A stretch of DNA of 64,000 nt. It comes from Microbacterium sp. 70-16 (GTDB lineage: Bacteria > Actinomycetota > Actinomycetes > Actinomycetales > Microbacteriaceae). The DNA lies in NCBI RefSeq assembly GCF_001898315.1, contig NZ_MKTQ01000017.1:29334-93333 (forward strand). Reading direction: 5' to 3'. How positions within the stretch are numbered: position 1 is the first letter of the stretch; the number at the start of each line of letters is the position of its first letter. Below the pieces are notes generated by a model. The model was not told the origin of the DNA. It did not search any database and saw only the letters and a program-made list of their open reading frames with translations. Below, piece after piece: positions 52,868-63,904 of the stretch. The position numbers and the translations under genes are program-made.

Positions 52868-53916
52868 CCGTTGGCCTGCTCGGCCGCTGCCCGGAACGCC
52901 TCCAGCTCCGCCTTGTTGTCGGCGATGAACTTCTCTTCGGCGGCGAACTGCAGTCTCAGGCTCTGGTTGGTGTAGTCGAGCTTCTCGCGGCAGTCGAAGT
53001 CGGCGAGCGCGATCTCGATCTCCTCTTCGGCGTGCTGCTTCCACTCCGGTGTCGTCGTGGGGTCGTTGGCCGCGTAGAACGCCTCGAGCTCGGCTTCCGT
53101 CGCGTTCTCGTAGTCGAAGTCCTCGTACGCGCTGTTCTGGTCTTCATACAGCGCGTTCTGCACGTCGTACATCTTCTGGGTCGGCTCGGACTGCGCCGTG
53201 TACCCGCTGAACCCGGCATCGGCCATGCAGGATGCCCACTCCTTGTCGAGCGCCTTCAGCTCGGCGGAGGACTGCACCGATGTGTACACCTCGCTGATGC
53301 GGTTGAGCAGGTCTTCGTACTCGGTGTAGATGTCCTGCTGTGAGGACGAGCCGTAGACCTGGTCGCTGGCCTCGCCCTGGCATCCATTGTCGAGCGTCGA
53401 CCAGTCAAAGTCGGGGTCGTTCGCCTGCTCCTCCGTCGCGCCCTCGCCGTAGAGAGTCGCGTAGAAGGCGGTCTGCTCCGATTCGGACAGCGAGCTCACG
53501 TAGTCCTGGTTCGGGTCGACGTACTCCTCGCTGCTGCCGGAGTTCTGCTGCTCGTTGTACGGGTTGTTGAAGACGCCGTAGCCGTACTGCGCGACCCATT
53601 CGCGCTTGTCGGGCTGCCAGACGCCGTCGTCGCCGACGATCGTGCCGCCGTTCTGCAGGTTGGGCACGTACTCGAAGCCGGCCTCCTTCATGCACGCCGC
53701 GGTGAGCTCTTCGATCTCGCGGTTCTGCTGGTCCATCTGCGCCTGCTGGTCTTCGATCGACATGTCGGACCCGCCTCCCCACGCCGAGGCGAGGTAGGTG
53801 TTCAGCGGCGAGTCTTCATAGCTCAGCGTGTCGCCACCGCCCGAGGTGCAGCCGGCTAGGGCGAGGGCTGTAACGAGGGCGGCGGCGGGCAGAAGGGCGG
53901 TGCGGATGACGCGCAT
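52864..53916 (-). CDS. Secreted lipoprotein, upstream partner of the ABC assembly
   Basis: 350 residues from ATG 53916. Lipoprotein signal peptide with LALAGC lipobox (Cys near residue 23). Mature part is highly acidic and Gln/Glu/Asn/Tyr-rich, mostly helical (EDQQAQMDQQNREIEELTAAC). Cysteines are few (CMKEAG, CQGEA, CMADAG, CREKL) and could form two disulfides, suitable substrates for the nearby VKOR pathway. Co-translated with the adaptor. Function unknown; probably an extracellular solute or cell-wall sensor. Confidence 0.8.
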   Translation of the reverse strand: MRVIRTALLPAAALVTALALAGCTSGGGDTLSYEDSPLNTYLASAWGGGSDMSIEDQQAQMDQQNREIEELTAACMKEAGFEYVPNLQNGGTIVGDDGVWQPDKREWVAQYGYGVFNNPYNEQQNSGSSEEYVDPNQDYVSSLSESEQTAFYATLYGEGATEEQANDPDFDWSTLDNGCQGEASDQVYGSSSQQDIYTEYEDLLNRISEVYTSVQSSAELKALDKEWASCMADAGFSGYTAQSEPTQKMYDVQNALYEDQNSAYEDFDYENATEAELEAFYAANDPTTTPEWKQHAEEEIEIALADFDCREKLDYTNQSLRLQFAAEEKFIADNKAELEAFRAAAEQANG

Positions 53917-54148
53917 GGTCTCTCGATCTGTCGGGCGCCGGCGGCGCGGGACGCGAGCCGCCACCGGTCCCCCCGGCGATCGAAGCTCAGCGCTTTCTCT
54001 CATCCTGGCGCACGCGTGGGAGCGGTCGCATCCTCCGCAAGGATGATCTTCACAGGAAATGGAAAAGTTCCGGCCGCACCCGTTTTGATCCGGTCGAACA
54101 CGACGGATGCCCGGGCGGATGCCACGGCGGATGCCGGGTCCGCGACCG

Positions 54149-55110
54149 TCAGCGAGCGCGCGGATGCGAGGTCAGATAGACGTCGCGCAACGCGTCGACG
54201 GTGACGTGCGTGTAGATCTGCGTGGTTGCGACTGACGCGTGGCCGAGCAGTTCCTGCACGACGCGCACGTCGGCACCACCCTGCAACAGGTGCGTCGCGA
54301 AAGAGTGTCGGAACGTGTGCGGCGACACATGCGCGGTCAGCCCGGCCCGATCGGCGGCCGCCTGGATCACGAGCCACGCCCCCTGCCGCGACATGGGCGC
54401 ACCGCGCGCGCCGAGGAACAGCCGCGGGGTCGCCCGCCCGCGCAGCGACAGCGCGGGGCGCGCCCGGGCCAGGTAGGCATCCACCGCCGCCCGCGCGTAC
54501 GAGCCGACCGGGACGATCCGCTCCTTCGAGCCCTTGCCTCGCACGCGCAGCACGTCGCCGTGGGCGAGATCGTCGACGTCGAGCTGCATGACCTCCGAGA
54601 CGCGCGCGCCGGTCGCATACAGCAGTTCGAGCAGCGCCCGGTCGCGCAGGCGCAGCATGATCTCCTCGCCGCCGCCGGCGCCAGCGGCGCCGACCGCATC
54701 GCCGGTCGCGTCACCGGTCGACGGCGCAGGCCCCGCGGCATCCAGCACCGCCTCGACCTGTTCGATCGACAGCGCCTTGGGCAGTCGCTGCGGCGCCTTC
54801 GGCGGCCGCAGTCGCTCACTCGGATCGGCATCGGCGATGCCCTCGCGCACGAGGAATCGGTGCAGGCCCCGCACCGACGACTGCAGCCGCGCGAGCGACG
54901 TGGCCGCGGGCGGGGGCTGCGCCGACGCGCGCTCGGCGGCGAACGCCGACACGAGCGCCGGCGTCACCTCGGCGGTGTCCTGCACGTCGCGCTCGGCGAG
55001 CCAGGAACGGTAGACGGCGAGGTCGCGCCGGTAGGCGGCGACGGTGTGCTCAGAGAGTCCGCGCTCGATGGAGATGTGCCTCAGATAGGCGTCGACGGCG
55101 CGCGTGAGGA

Positions 55111-55114
<4 letters not shown>
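54149..55114 (-). CDS. xerD: Chromosome-dimer resolution tyrosine recombinase XerD
   Basis: 321 residues from GTG 55114, overlapping the NUDIX stop. N-terminal SAM-like domain, then R in [52 protein letters not shown] (Tyr). The sequence contains an unusual Gly/Ala-rich insertion ([19 protein letters not shown]) between the domains. It acts at dif with XerC. Core syntenic position after the NUDIX gene as in Mycobacterium. Confidence 0.92.
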
Positions 55115-57454
<2,340 letters not shown>

Positions 57455-57520
57455 TCATCCTATCAGTCGTATCGCCCGTAGCGGGCGGAGGGTGGGCTGC
57501 GTTTCGCGGCGCCTGCAGTT

Positions 57521-57589
57521 CGGGAGGAGATTTCCGTTCGGGAGGATGCCTGGGGCCAGGAGCTCCTCCCGAAGCGAAATCTCCTCCCG
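57521..57589. repeat. Inverted repeat of two 26-base arms in the recN-pyrG gap
   Basis: Arms 57521-57546 and 57564-57589 are inverted repeats with 24 of 26 pairs. Each arm itself holds two copies of CGGGAGGA. The 17-base loop is GC-rich. It is a strong hairpin in the gap before pyrG; as the flanking genes are co-oriented, it may be a processing or attenuation structure or an interspersed repeat. Confidence 0.7.
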
Positions 57590-57601
57590 TGGCGCAAGGC
57601 C

Positions 57602-59293
57602 CTATGCCGCGGCGAGGCCGAGGAGCTCCCGCGCGTGCTCGAGCGCGGCGGGCGAATCGGGTAGCCCCGACAGCAGACGGGCCATCTCGGCCTCGCGCTC
57701 CCGCCCCGCGAGCGCGCGGACGCTGGATGCCGTGACCGACCCGTCGCTCGCCTTGACGACACTCAGGTGGTTGGTCGCGAAGGCGGCGACCTGCGCGAGG
57801 TGCGTCACGACGATGACCTGGCTCGTGGTCGCGAGCGCGGCGAGGCGCCGCCCGACCTCGATCGCGGCGGCACCACCGATCCCGGCGTCGATCTCGTCGA
57901 AGACGAAGGTGGGCACGCTGCCGGTGCCGGCGATCACGACCTCGATCGCGAGCATGACGCGGCTGAGCTCACCGCCCGATGCGCTGCGGGCGACCGGGCG
58001 CGGGTCGGCGCCGGGGTGCGGCGCGAGCAGGAGGGTCACCTCGTCGCGACCCGCGGCGGTGGATGCCCCGGGTTCGACCGCGACGACGACGCGCGCGTCC
58101 GGCAGCGCGAGCGCGCGCAGCTCGGCGGTCACGGCCTCGCCCAGCCGCTCCGCGGCTGCGCGGCGTGCGGCGGTGAGCAGCCCTGCCGCGGCGTCCAGGG
58201 CTGTGGTCGCGGTAGCGAGGTCAGCCGTGAGCCGGTCGACGCGGTCATCGTCGTCGTCGAGTTCGGCCAGGCGCAGTCCGCCGGTCGCGCGCAGCGCGAG
58301 GGCATCCTCGAGCGTGCCGTGGGCGCGGACGAGACCGCCGATCGCCGCGCGGCGCTCTTCGACGGCGGCGAGCTCGTGCGGCCCGGATTCGTCGAGGTCG
58401 GCCAGGTAGCCGCTCAGGTCGGTCGCGAGGTCGGCGGCGCGGTAGCCGAGCTCTTCGAACGTCGCGGCATGCGCGGCGAGCGTCGCGTCACTTCCGGCCG
58501 CGCGCTCGAGCGCACGGCGTGCTTCAGCGAGGAGGGTCAGCACGTCGGGAGCGTCGTCTTCGCCGGAGAGCGCCGCGTGGGCCAGCGCCGCGGCAAGGCG
58601 CAGTTCTTCGGCGTTCGCGAGGCGTTCGGCGCGCTGGGCGAGCTCGACGTCCTCCCCCGGCTGCGGATCGATCTGCTCGAGCTCGGTGAGCGCGGCGCGC
58701 AGCTGCTCCGCCTCACGCGCGCGGTCATCGCGGCGGTCGGTGAGCTCGTCGAGTTGCGCGGCCAGCGACCGGGCCTCGTCATACGCGGCGCGGTACTGCT
58801 CGAGCGCTTCGTCGACCGCGGCCCCGGCGAACCGGTCGAGCGCGTCACGCTGCGCTGCACCCGAGCGCAACCGCAACTGGTCGGATTGGCCGTGCACGAC
58901 CACAAGCTGCTCGGCGAGGTCGGCGAGGACGCCCGCCGGGGCGGTGCGCCCACCGACGCCGGCGCGGCTGCGGCCCTCGGCCGTCACGGTGCGCGACAGG
59001 TAGAGCTCGGCCTGCCCGTCTCCGATGGGCTCGACCTCGCCACCGGCATCCGTGACCCGCTCTGTGACAGGACCGGCCTCGGGCACGATCCATACGCCTT
59101 CCACGACGGCCTGTGCGGCGCCGGCGCGGACGGTGCCGGCATCCGATCGTGCGCCCAGCAGCAGGCCGAGGCCCGTGACGACCATCGTCTTGCCTGCGCC
59201 GGTCTCGCCGGTGATCGCCGTGAACCCGGGCCCGATCGGCAGGGTCGCCTGGGCGATGACGCCGAGATCGCGCAGGCTCATCTGCTCGATCAT
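57602..59293 (-). CDS. recN: DNA repair ATPase RecN
   Basis: 563 residues. N-terminal Walker A TAITGETGAGKTMVVTGLGLLLG, two long coiled coils on either side of residues 150-370, C-terminal SGGELSRVMLAIEVV and FDEIDAGIGGAAAIEVG. It is an SMC-like repair protein. ATG 59293 overlaps the nadK stop (ATGA). Typical length and synteny. Confidence 0.95.
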   Translation of the reverse strand: MIEQMSLRDLGVIAQATLPIGPGFTAITGETGAGKTMVVTGLGLLLGARSDAGTVRAGAAQAVVEGVWIVPEAGPVTERVTDAGGEVEPIGDGQAELYLSRTVTAEGRSRAGVGGRTAPAGVLADLAEQLVVVHGQSDQLRLRSGAAQRDALDRFAGAAVDEALEQYRAAYDEARSLAAQLDELTDRRDDRAREAEQLRAALTELEQIDPQPGEDVELAQRAERLANAEELRLAAALAHAALSGEDDAPDVLTLLAEARRALERAAGSDATLAAHAATFEELGYRAADLATDLSGYLADLDESGPHELAAVEERRAAIGGLVRAHGTLEDALALRATGGLRLAELDDDDDRVDRLTADLATATTALDAAAGLLTAARRAAAERLGEAVTAELRALALPDARVVVAVEPGASTAAGRDEVTLLLAPHPGADPRPVARSASGGELSRVMLAIEVVIAGTGSVPTFVFDEIDAGIGGAAAIEVGRRLAALATTSQVIVVTHLAQVAAFATNHLSVVKASDGSVTASSVRALAGREREAEMARLLSGLPDSPAALEHARELLGLAAA

Positions 59294-60252
59294 GCCGGGC
59301 TGTCCCCCGCACTGTCCCCCGAGCCCCCGACGCTGTCCCCCGAGCTTGTCGAGGGGCCCCGCCACCCCGTGACGGGCAGCTGGAACTTGCGCACCAGCCG
59401 GTCGGTGAACGGCGCGGGGTGCAGCCGCGCGAGACGCACCGGCACGGGCGACCGGCGGGCGACGACGCGCGCGCCGGGCGGCAGGTCGTGCGACCGGCGT
59501 CCGTCGCACCAGAGGATGCCGGTGCCGTCGGTGCGCGCAAGCACGTCGATGGCGACGGTCGCTTCGGGGCCGACGACGAGCGGCTTGGCGAACAGCGCGT
59601 GCGCCGACAGCGGCACGACGGCGATCGCCTCCACGGTAGGCCAGATGACGGGGCCGCCGGCGGAGAAGTTGTACGCGGTCGAGCCGGTCGGGGTCGAGAT
59701 GACGACGCCGTCGCAGCCGAAGCTCGACAGCGGCCGGCTGTCGATCTCGATGACGACCTCCATCATGCGCTCGCGCGAGGCCTTCTCGACGGTGGCTTCG
59801 TTCAGCGCCCACGTCTCGTAGATCACTTCGCCGGTCGTGTCGACGACCGCCACCGTCAGCGTCATGCGCTCTTCGACGTCGTAGTCACGGGCGATGACGC
59901 GGCGCATGGCGTCGTCGATGACATCCGCTTCGATCTCGGCGAGGAACCCGACGTGACCCATGTTGATGCCGAGGATCGGCGCGGTCCCGGCCCGGACGAG
60001 CTCTGCGGCGCGCAGGATCGTGCCGTCGCCGCCGAGCACGATCGCGAGCTCGATGTCGTCGACCGTGACGTCGACGCCGAGCGTGGCGATGGGCCCGACT
60101 TCGCCTATCGCGGCGCGCAGCAACTCGTCGTCGCTGGGCAGCACGGGGTGTGCGCCTGCCGCTGCGAGGGCGACGATCACGCGACGCGCGGCGGCGACCG
60201 TGTCGGCGCGCTGCGCGTGGGCCACAACGAGGATCTCGCGCGTTCCGGTCAT
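59290..60252 (-). CDS. nadK: NAD kinase
   Basis: 320 residues. GGDGT loop (VLGGDGTILRAAEL), NEATVEKA, STPTGSTAYNFSAGGPV. Phosphorylates NAD to NADP. The C-terminal tail GPSTSSGDSVGGSGDSAGDSPA is encoded by a third copy of the CTTGTCGA repeat (59335-59360) followed by a GSGDS stretch, and is unlikely to be part of the conserved fold. Overlaps tlyA and recN. Confidence 0.94.
   Translation of the reverse strand: MTGTREILVVAHAQRADTVAAARRVIVALAAAGAHPVLPSDDELLRAAIGEVGPIATLGVDVTVDDIELAIVLGGDGTILRAAELVRAGTAPILGINMGHVGFLAEIEADVIDDAMRRVIARDYDVEERMTLTVAVVDTTGEVIYETWALNEATVEKASRERMMEVVIEIDSRPLSSFGCDGVVISTPTGSTAYNFSAGGPVIWPTVEAIAVVPLSAHALFAKPLVVGPEATVAIDVLARTDGTGILWCDGRRSHDLPPGARVVARRSPVPVRLARLHPAPFTDRLVRKFQLPVTGWRGPSTSSGDSVGGSGDSAGDSPA
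59335..59360. repeat. CTTGTCGA-core repeat in the nadK 3' end
   Basis: CGAGCTTGTCGAGGGGCCCC with CCCC flanks; on the coding strand it gives GPSTSSGDS. Third copy of the family. Confidence 0.75.
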
Positions 60253-61073
60253 GCTGCTCCCGCCAGTCGGTTCACGGTCTCCAGATATTCTGTCGGATTC
60301 CCGGCGCCGTCGGCCTCGCCCGCTGATCGTGACACGGGTCGCAGATGCACCAGGAACTCGCGGTTGCCATGGGTGCCGGCGATCGGCGAGGCGATGACGC
60401 CGAAGGTGCCCAGCCCTGCATCCCACGCGGCCCAGAGCACGCCGGCGACGGCGTCGGCGCGTGCCGCGGCATCCGTCACGAGCCCTTCGCGCACGCCCGT
60501 GCGTCCGACCTCGAACTGCGGTTTGATCAGCAGGACGAGGTCGGTGTCGACCCCGGCGACGGCGGCGGCCGCCGGCAGCACGTGGGTGAGCGAGATGAAC
60601 GAGAGGTCGCCCGTGATCACATCGAGGGCGACCGGGCTCCCCGCCGCCTCTGCGAGGGATTCGACCGTCATGTACCGGACGTTGAAGCCCTCGATCACGA
60701 TGACGCGGTCGTCGGCGGCGATCTGCCAATCGAGTTGGCCGTGACCGACGTCGACGGCGAGCACGCGTGCCGCGCCGCGTTCGCGCAGCACCTGCGTGAA
60801 TCCGCCTGTCGAGGCGCCCATGTCGAGGCAGGATGCCCCGGCGACGTCGACACCGAAAGCGTCCAACGCGGCGATCAGTTTGTGCGCGGCGCGGCTGACG
60901 TAATGGTCGGATGCCGCGACGGTGATCTCCTGGTCGTCGGCGACCTTCACGGAGGGCTTCACGACGGCGGCGCCGTCGACCGAGACGAGCCCGGCTTCGA
61001 TGAGTTGCGCCGCCTGCGTACGGGAACGGGCCAGGCCGCGCGCCGCTACAGCGGCATCCAGGCGCTGGGTCAC
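60249..61073 (-). CDS. tlyA: 16S/23S rRNA (cytidine-2'-O)-methyltransferase TlyA
   Basis: 274 residues. N-terminal S4 domain (RLDAAVAARGLARSRTQAAQLIEAG) and FtsJ-like methyltransferase with LDMGASTGGFTQVL (SAM site), DVGHGQL. Methylates rRNA at the subunit interface; loss gives capreomycin resistance in mycobacteria. GTG 61073; overlaps nadK, and the small gene upstream. Confidence 0.94.
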   Translation of the reverse strand: MTQRLDAAVAARGLARSRTQAAQLIEAGLVSVDGAAVVKPSVKVADDQEITVAASDHYVSRAAHKLIAALDAFGVDVAGASCLDMGASTGGFTQVLRERGAARVLAVDVGHGQLDWQIAADDRVIVIEGFNVRYMTVESLAEAAGSPVALDVITGDLSFISLTHVLPAAAAVAGVDTDLVLLIKPQFEVGRTGVREGLVTDAAARADAVAGVLWAAWDAGLGTFGVIASPIAGTHGNREFLVHLRPVSRSAGEADGAGNPTEYLETVNRLAGAA

Positions 61074-61228
61074 GCCTGGTGGTCCCGTGGCCCGGACTCC
61101 AGACGCCGGGCCAACTCGTCGTGGAGCGCCGCGTACGCGCCGGCGCGCTCGGCGAGCGGCTGCTGCTCGATCACCTCGAGGGCAGACAGCAGGTCTTCGC
61201 GCCGGGCGTCGGATTCAGCGGCATCCAT
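61070..61228 (-). CDS. Small conserved-position protein between tlyA and the HAD gene
   Basis: 52 residues: MDAAESDARREDLLSALEVI... AERAGAYAALHDELARRLES. All helix, acidic. The start at the second ATG (61228) is set by GGAGG 7 nt upstream; the first ATG at 61234 is only 1 nt from it. Its stop overlaps the tlyA GTG. Similar small helical proteins occur here in actinobacteria. Too short for most ORF callers. Function unknown. Confidence 0.75.
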   Translation of the reverse strand: MDAAESDARREDLLSALEVIEQQPLAERAGAYAALHDELARRLESGPRDHQA

Positions 61229-61299
61229 CGACATGCCTCCACGATACGCGTCGCCCGGCGCGATCGGCGGGTGCCCCGCCCGCGTGAGCGCGGCGGGTG

Positions 61300-62337
61300 T
61301 CAGGGGCGGTGGAACGGGTCGGCGTACAGCCGCTCGGGCACGCGGAAGCCGTAGATCGCGCGGCCCGTCGCCCAGATCGCAGCGGCCCCGGCTCGCACGA
61401 GGTCGATGGGCCGGTCGCCTTCGGCGACGATGTGCACGTCGGGTCCGTCGACGCGCACGGAGGCGCCTCCGACGGTCGTGACATCGCCCGCCACGGTCGG
61501 CTGCGGATACGGCTGGTCGAGCTCGCGCAGATCGCCGACGATGTACGTCGGGCGTGACGTGGTCGGCGCCGCCAGCACGTGCTTCGGCCGGTCGACGCCT
61601 GTCAGCACCAGAACCGAGTCAATGCCGGCCGCCTGGGCGCCGGCGATGTCGGTGTCGAGTCGGTCGCCGATGAACAGGGGCTTGCGCGCACCGAAGCGCG
61701 CGACGGCCTCGTCGAAGATCGGACGCTCAGGCTTGCCTGCCACGACGGCCAACCTGCCGACGGCGGTGTGCACGGCCGACACGAGCGTGCCGTTTCCTGG
61801 CGCGATGCCGCGCGCCTGTGGAATCGTCCAGTCGGTGTTCGTGGCGATCCAGGGGATGCCACCTTCGTCCTCCGGCGTCGCCAGCGCGTACGCTGCCTCG
61901 GCGAGGTGCTGCCAGCCCACTTCGGGGGCGAAGCCCTGCACGACGGCGGCGGGCGCGTCATCCGCGCTGCGGGTGACCGTGAATCCGGCCTTCTCGAGTT
62001 CGAAGACCAGCCCGTCGCCGCCGACGACGAGAACGGTCGAACCGGCGGGGACACGATCTTTCAGCAGACGCAGCGCGGCCTGCGGGCTCGTCACGACGTC
62101 GTCCGGCTGCGTGCTCGCGAGGCCCAGCTCGCGCAGGTGGGCGGCGACCGTGGCATCCCGACGCGACGCGTTGTTCGTGATGTAGCCGAGCCGGCGCGTG
62201 CGTCCGGCCGCGGTCAGGCTCTCCACGGCGTGCGGGAGCGCACCGGCCCCGGCGTAGACGACGCCATCAAGGTCGGCGAGGACCGCATCGACCCCGTCGA
62301 GCGGTGTGGGATCGGTGCGCCGCGAGAACATTGCCAT
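61300..62337 (-). CDS. HAD-superfamily (NagD-like) phosphatase
   Basis: 345 residues. HAD motif I DAVLADLDGVVYAG, motif II TNNAS, Lys in GKPERPIFDEA, and motif IV FIGDRLDTDIAGAQAAG. The cap type C2 matches NagD/phosphoglycolate phosphatases. The last 60 residues (VRVDGPDVHIVAEGDRPID...) form an extra C-terminal domain seen in actinobacteria. TGATG overlap with the TPR-like gene. Substrate unknown; a sugar phosphate or phosphoglycolate is likely. Confidence 0.9.
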   Translation of the reverse strand: MAMFSRRTDPTPLDGVDAVLADLDGVVYAGAGALPHAVESLTAAGRTRRLGYITNNASRRDATVAAHLRELGLASTQPDDVVTSPQAALRLLKDRVPAGSTVLVVGGDGLVFELEKAGFTVTRSADDAPAAVVQGFAPEVGWQHLAEAAYALATPEDEGGIPWIATNTDWTIPQARGIAPGNGTLVSAVHTAVGRLAVVAGKPERPIFDEAVARFGARKPLFIGDRLDTDIAGAQAAGIDSVLVLTGVDRPKHVLAAPTTSRPTYIVGDLRELDQPYPQPTVAGDVTTVGGASVRVDGPDVHIVAEGDRPIDLVRAGAAAIWATGRAIYGFRVPERLYADPFHRP

Positions 62338-63833
62338 CAGCGCGTGGCCTCGTCGTCGGTGTCGTCGCCTTCGGCGTCGTCGATGCCCGCGTCGGCGAGG
62401 ATCTCGTCGACTTCGTCCTGCACGGTCACCGGGGCCTCGGATGCCTCGGCGGTCGGCTCCGCTGCGGGCTCGTCTTGCTCGTCCTCCGCCGGCTCTTCGG
62501 CGACGGGCTCGTCGGCGATGGCGATCTCTTCGATCTCCTCGATCTCGAGCACCTCGCGGTCGGCGTCGAGCGCGCCGAGTGCGTCTTCGGCGATCTCGGC
62601 ACGACGCTGCCACTGCGCGGCCTCGTCGGTACGGCCGAGTTCCTCCAGCACCGCCGCGCGAGCGGCGAACAGCCCGGGGCTCCAGCTGAAGGCGCGGTCG
62701 GGATCGAGCTCGGGGATGTCGAGCTCCTGCAGGGCCCGCTCCGTCTCGCCGAGGTCGAGGCGGGCGCCCGACATCGCGATCGCGAGTTCGACCCGCACAT
62801 CGACCGGCAGCGCGGCGCGATCGACCGCACGGCCGACCTCGAGTGCGCGGTCGGGACGTCCGACGCCGCGCTCGCTGTCGACGAGCAGGGCAATCTGGTC
62901 GTCGCGCCCGGAAATCCGCCGGAATGTGCGCAGCTCGCGCACCGCGAGTGCGAAGTCGCCGTTCGCGTAGGCCGTGATCGCGACGGTCTCGCGCACGACC
63001 GCGATGCGGCCCGCGCTGCGCGACGCCGCGAGCGCGTGCTCGTGTGCACGCGCAGGGTCGGTGTCGATCAGACGCGCCGCCATCACCAAGTGGCGGGCGA
63101 CCTGCTCGGCGTTCTCTTTGCTGAGCGTCTTCAGTTCGTTGCGCGCCGCGTTGTTGAGATCCTGCGGCCTCACATCTTCGGGAAGCGCGGGTCCCCGCTC
63201 GCCGGTGCGTCGGTCCGACCCCTGCGGGGGCCGCGTCGTACGGCGGTCGCCGTCGCGCTTCGCGTACGGCTTGCGCTCACCGTCGCGTGCGGCATATGGC
63301 TTCCGCTCACCGTCGCGCTTCGCGTACGGCTTCTTCTCACCGTCGCGTGCCGCGTAAGGCTTGCGCTCACCGTCGCGCTTCGCGTACGGCTTCTTCTCGC
63401 CATCGCGTGCCGCGTAAGGCTTACGCTCACCGTCCCGTGCCGCGTTCGGCTTACGCTCACCGTCGCGCTTCGCGTAAGGCTTGCGCTCACCGTCGCGCGC
63501 CGCGTAAGGCTTGCGCTCACCGTCCCGTGCCGCGTAAGGCTTACGCTCACCGTCCCGTGCCGCGTAAGGCTTACGCTCACCGTCCCGTGCCGCGTAAGGC
63601 TTACGCTCGCCGTCGCGCGCCGCGTAAGGCTTGCGCTCGCCGTCGCGCGCCGCGTAAGGCTTGCGCTCGCCGTCGCGCGCCGCGTAAGGCTTACGCTCGC
63701 CGTCGCGCTTCGCATACGGCTTCTTCTCGCCGTCGCGTGCCGCGTATGGCTTACGTGCACCGCGAGGCGAAGACGATCCACCGGCTGACGGCGGACGCTG
63801 CCCTTCTCGGCGCGGTCGCTCTTCTTCAGCCAT
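62337..63833 (-). CDS. Repeat-rich basic protein with C-terminal TPR-like domain
   Basis: 498 residues from ATG 63833, chosen for GAAGGGAT 8 nt upstream. N-terminal tract of 17 decapeptides of the form RKPYAARDGE (residues about 27-196), highly basic and likely unfolded. Helical TPR-like domain follows (DVRPQDLNNAARNELKTLSKENAEQVARHLV...), and then an acidic tail (EEIEEIAIADEPVAEEPAEDEQDE). Related proteins in actinobacteria precede the HAD-tlyA genes with a variable N-terminus. It may bind RNA or ribosomal complexes by its basic tract. Likely first gene of the array. Confidence 0.85.
   Translation of the reverse strand: MAEEERPRREGQRPPSAGGSSSPRGARKPYAARDGEKKPYAKRDGERKPYAARDGERKPYAARDGERKPYAARDGERKPYAARDGERKPYAARDGERKPYAARDGERKPYAARDGERKPYAKRDGERKPNAARDGERKPYAARDGEKKPYAKRDGERKPYAARDGEKKPYAKRDGERKPYAARDGERKPYAKRDGDRRTTRPPQGSDRRTGERGPALPEDVRPQDLNNAARNELKTLSKENAEQVARHLVMAARLIDTDPARAHEHALAASRSAGRIAVVRETVAITAYANGDFALAVRELRTFRRISGRDDQIALLVDSERGVGRPDRALEVGRAVDRAALPVDVRVELAIAMSGARLDLGETERALQELDIPELDPDRAFSWSPGLFAARAAVLEELGRTDEAAQWQRRAEIAEDALGALDADREVLEIEEIEEIAIADEPVAEEPAEDEQDEPAAEPTAEASEAPVTVQDEVDEILADAGIDDAEGDDTDDEATR
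63246..63755 (-). repeat. 17 tandem 30-bp units coding a decapeptide repeat
   Basis: Units of 30 bases (TTACGCTCACCGTC...) in + strand reading; variants differ at a few positions giving R/K at residue 1, Y/N at 4 and A/K at 6. There are no intervening spacers, so this is an in-frame protein repeat, not a CRISPR array. Number of units may vary by slippage. Confidence 0.95.
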
Positions 63834-63862
63834 GGCGGCATCCCTTCTATCGCGTAAACGAG

Positions 63863-63892
63863 AAAAGGCCACCCAACTTTGGGTGGCCTTTT
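63863..63892 (-). terminator. Hairpin terminator between the 5S rRNA and the TPR-like gene
   Basis: AAAAGGCCACCC / GGGTGGCCTTTT with a 6-nt loop; a 12-bp perfect stem flanked by T-runs on both strands. It follows the 5S gene in the minus direction and should terminate the rRNA operon. Confidence 0.9.
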
Positions 63893-63904
63893 CACGAAAG
63901 AAGT

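Noticed and set aside
63246..63755. CRISPR-like periodic repeats
   Set aside because: Units are contiguous 30-base in-frame coding repeats with no spacers, and no cas genes are near.
62304..63788. 494-residue + strand frame over the repeats
   Set aside because: Antisense shadow of the repeat-rich protein; no ribosome-binding site, no domain.
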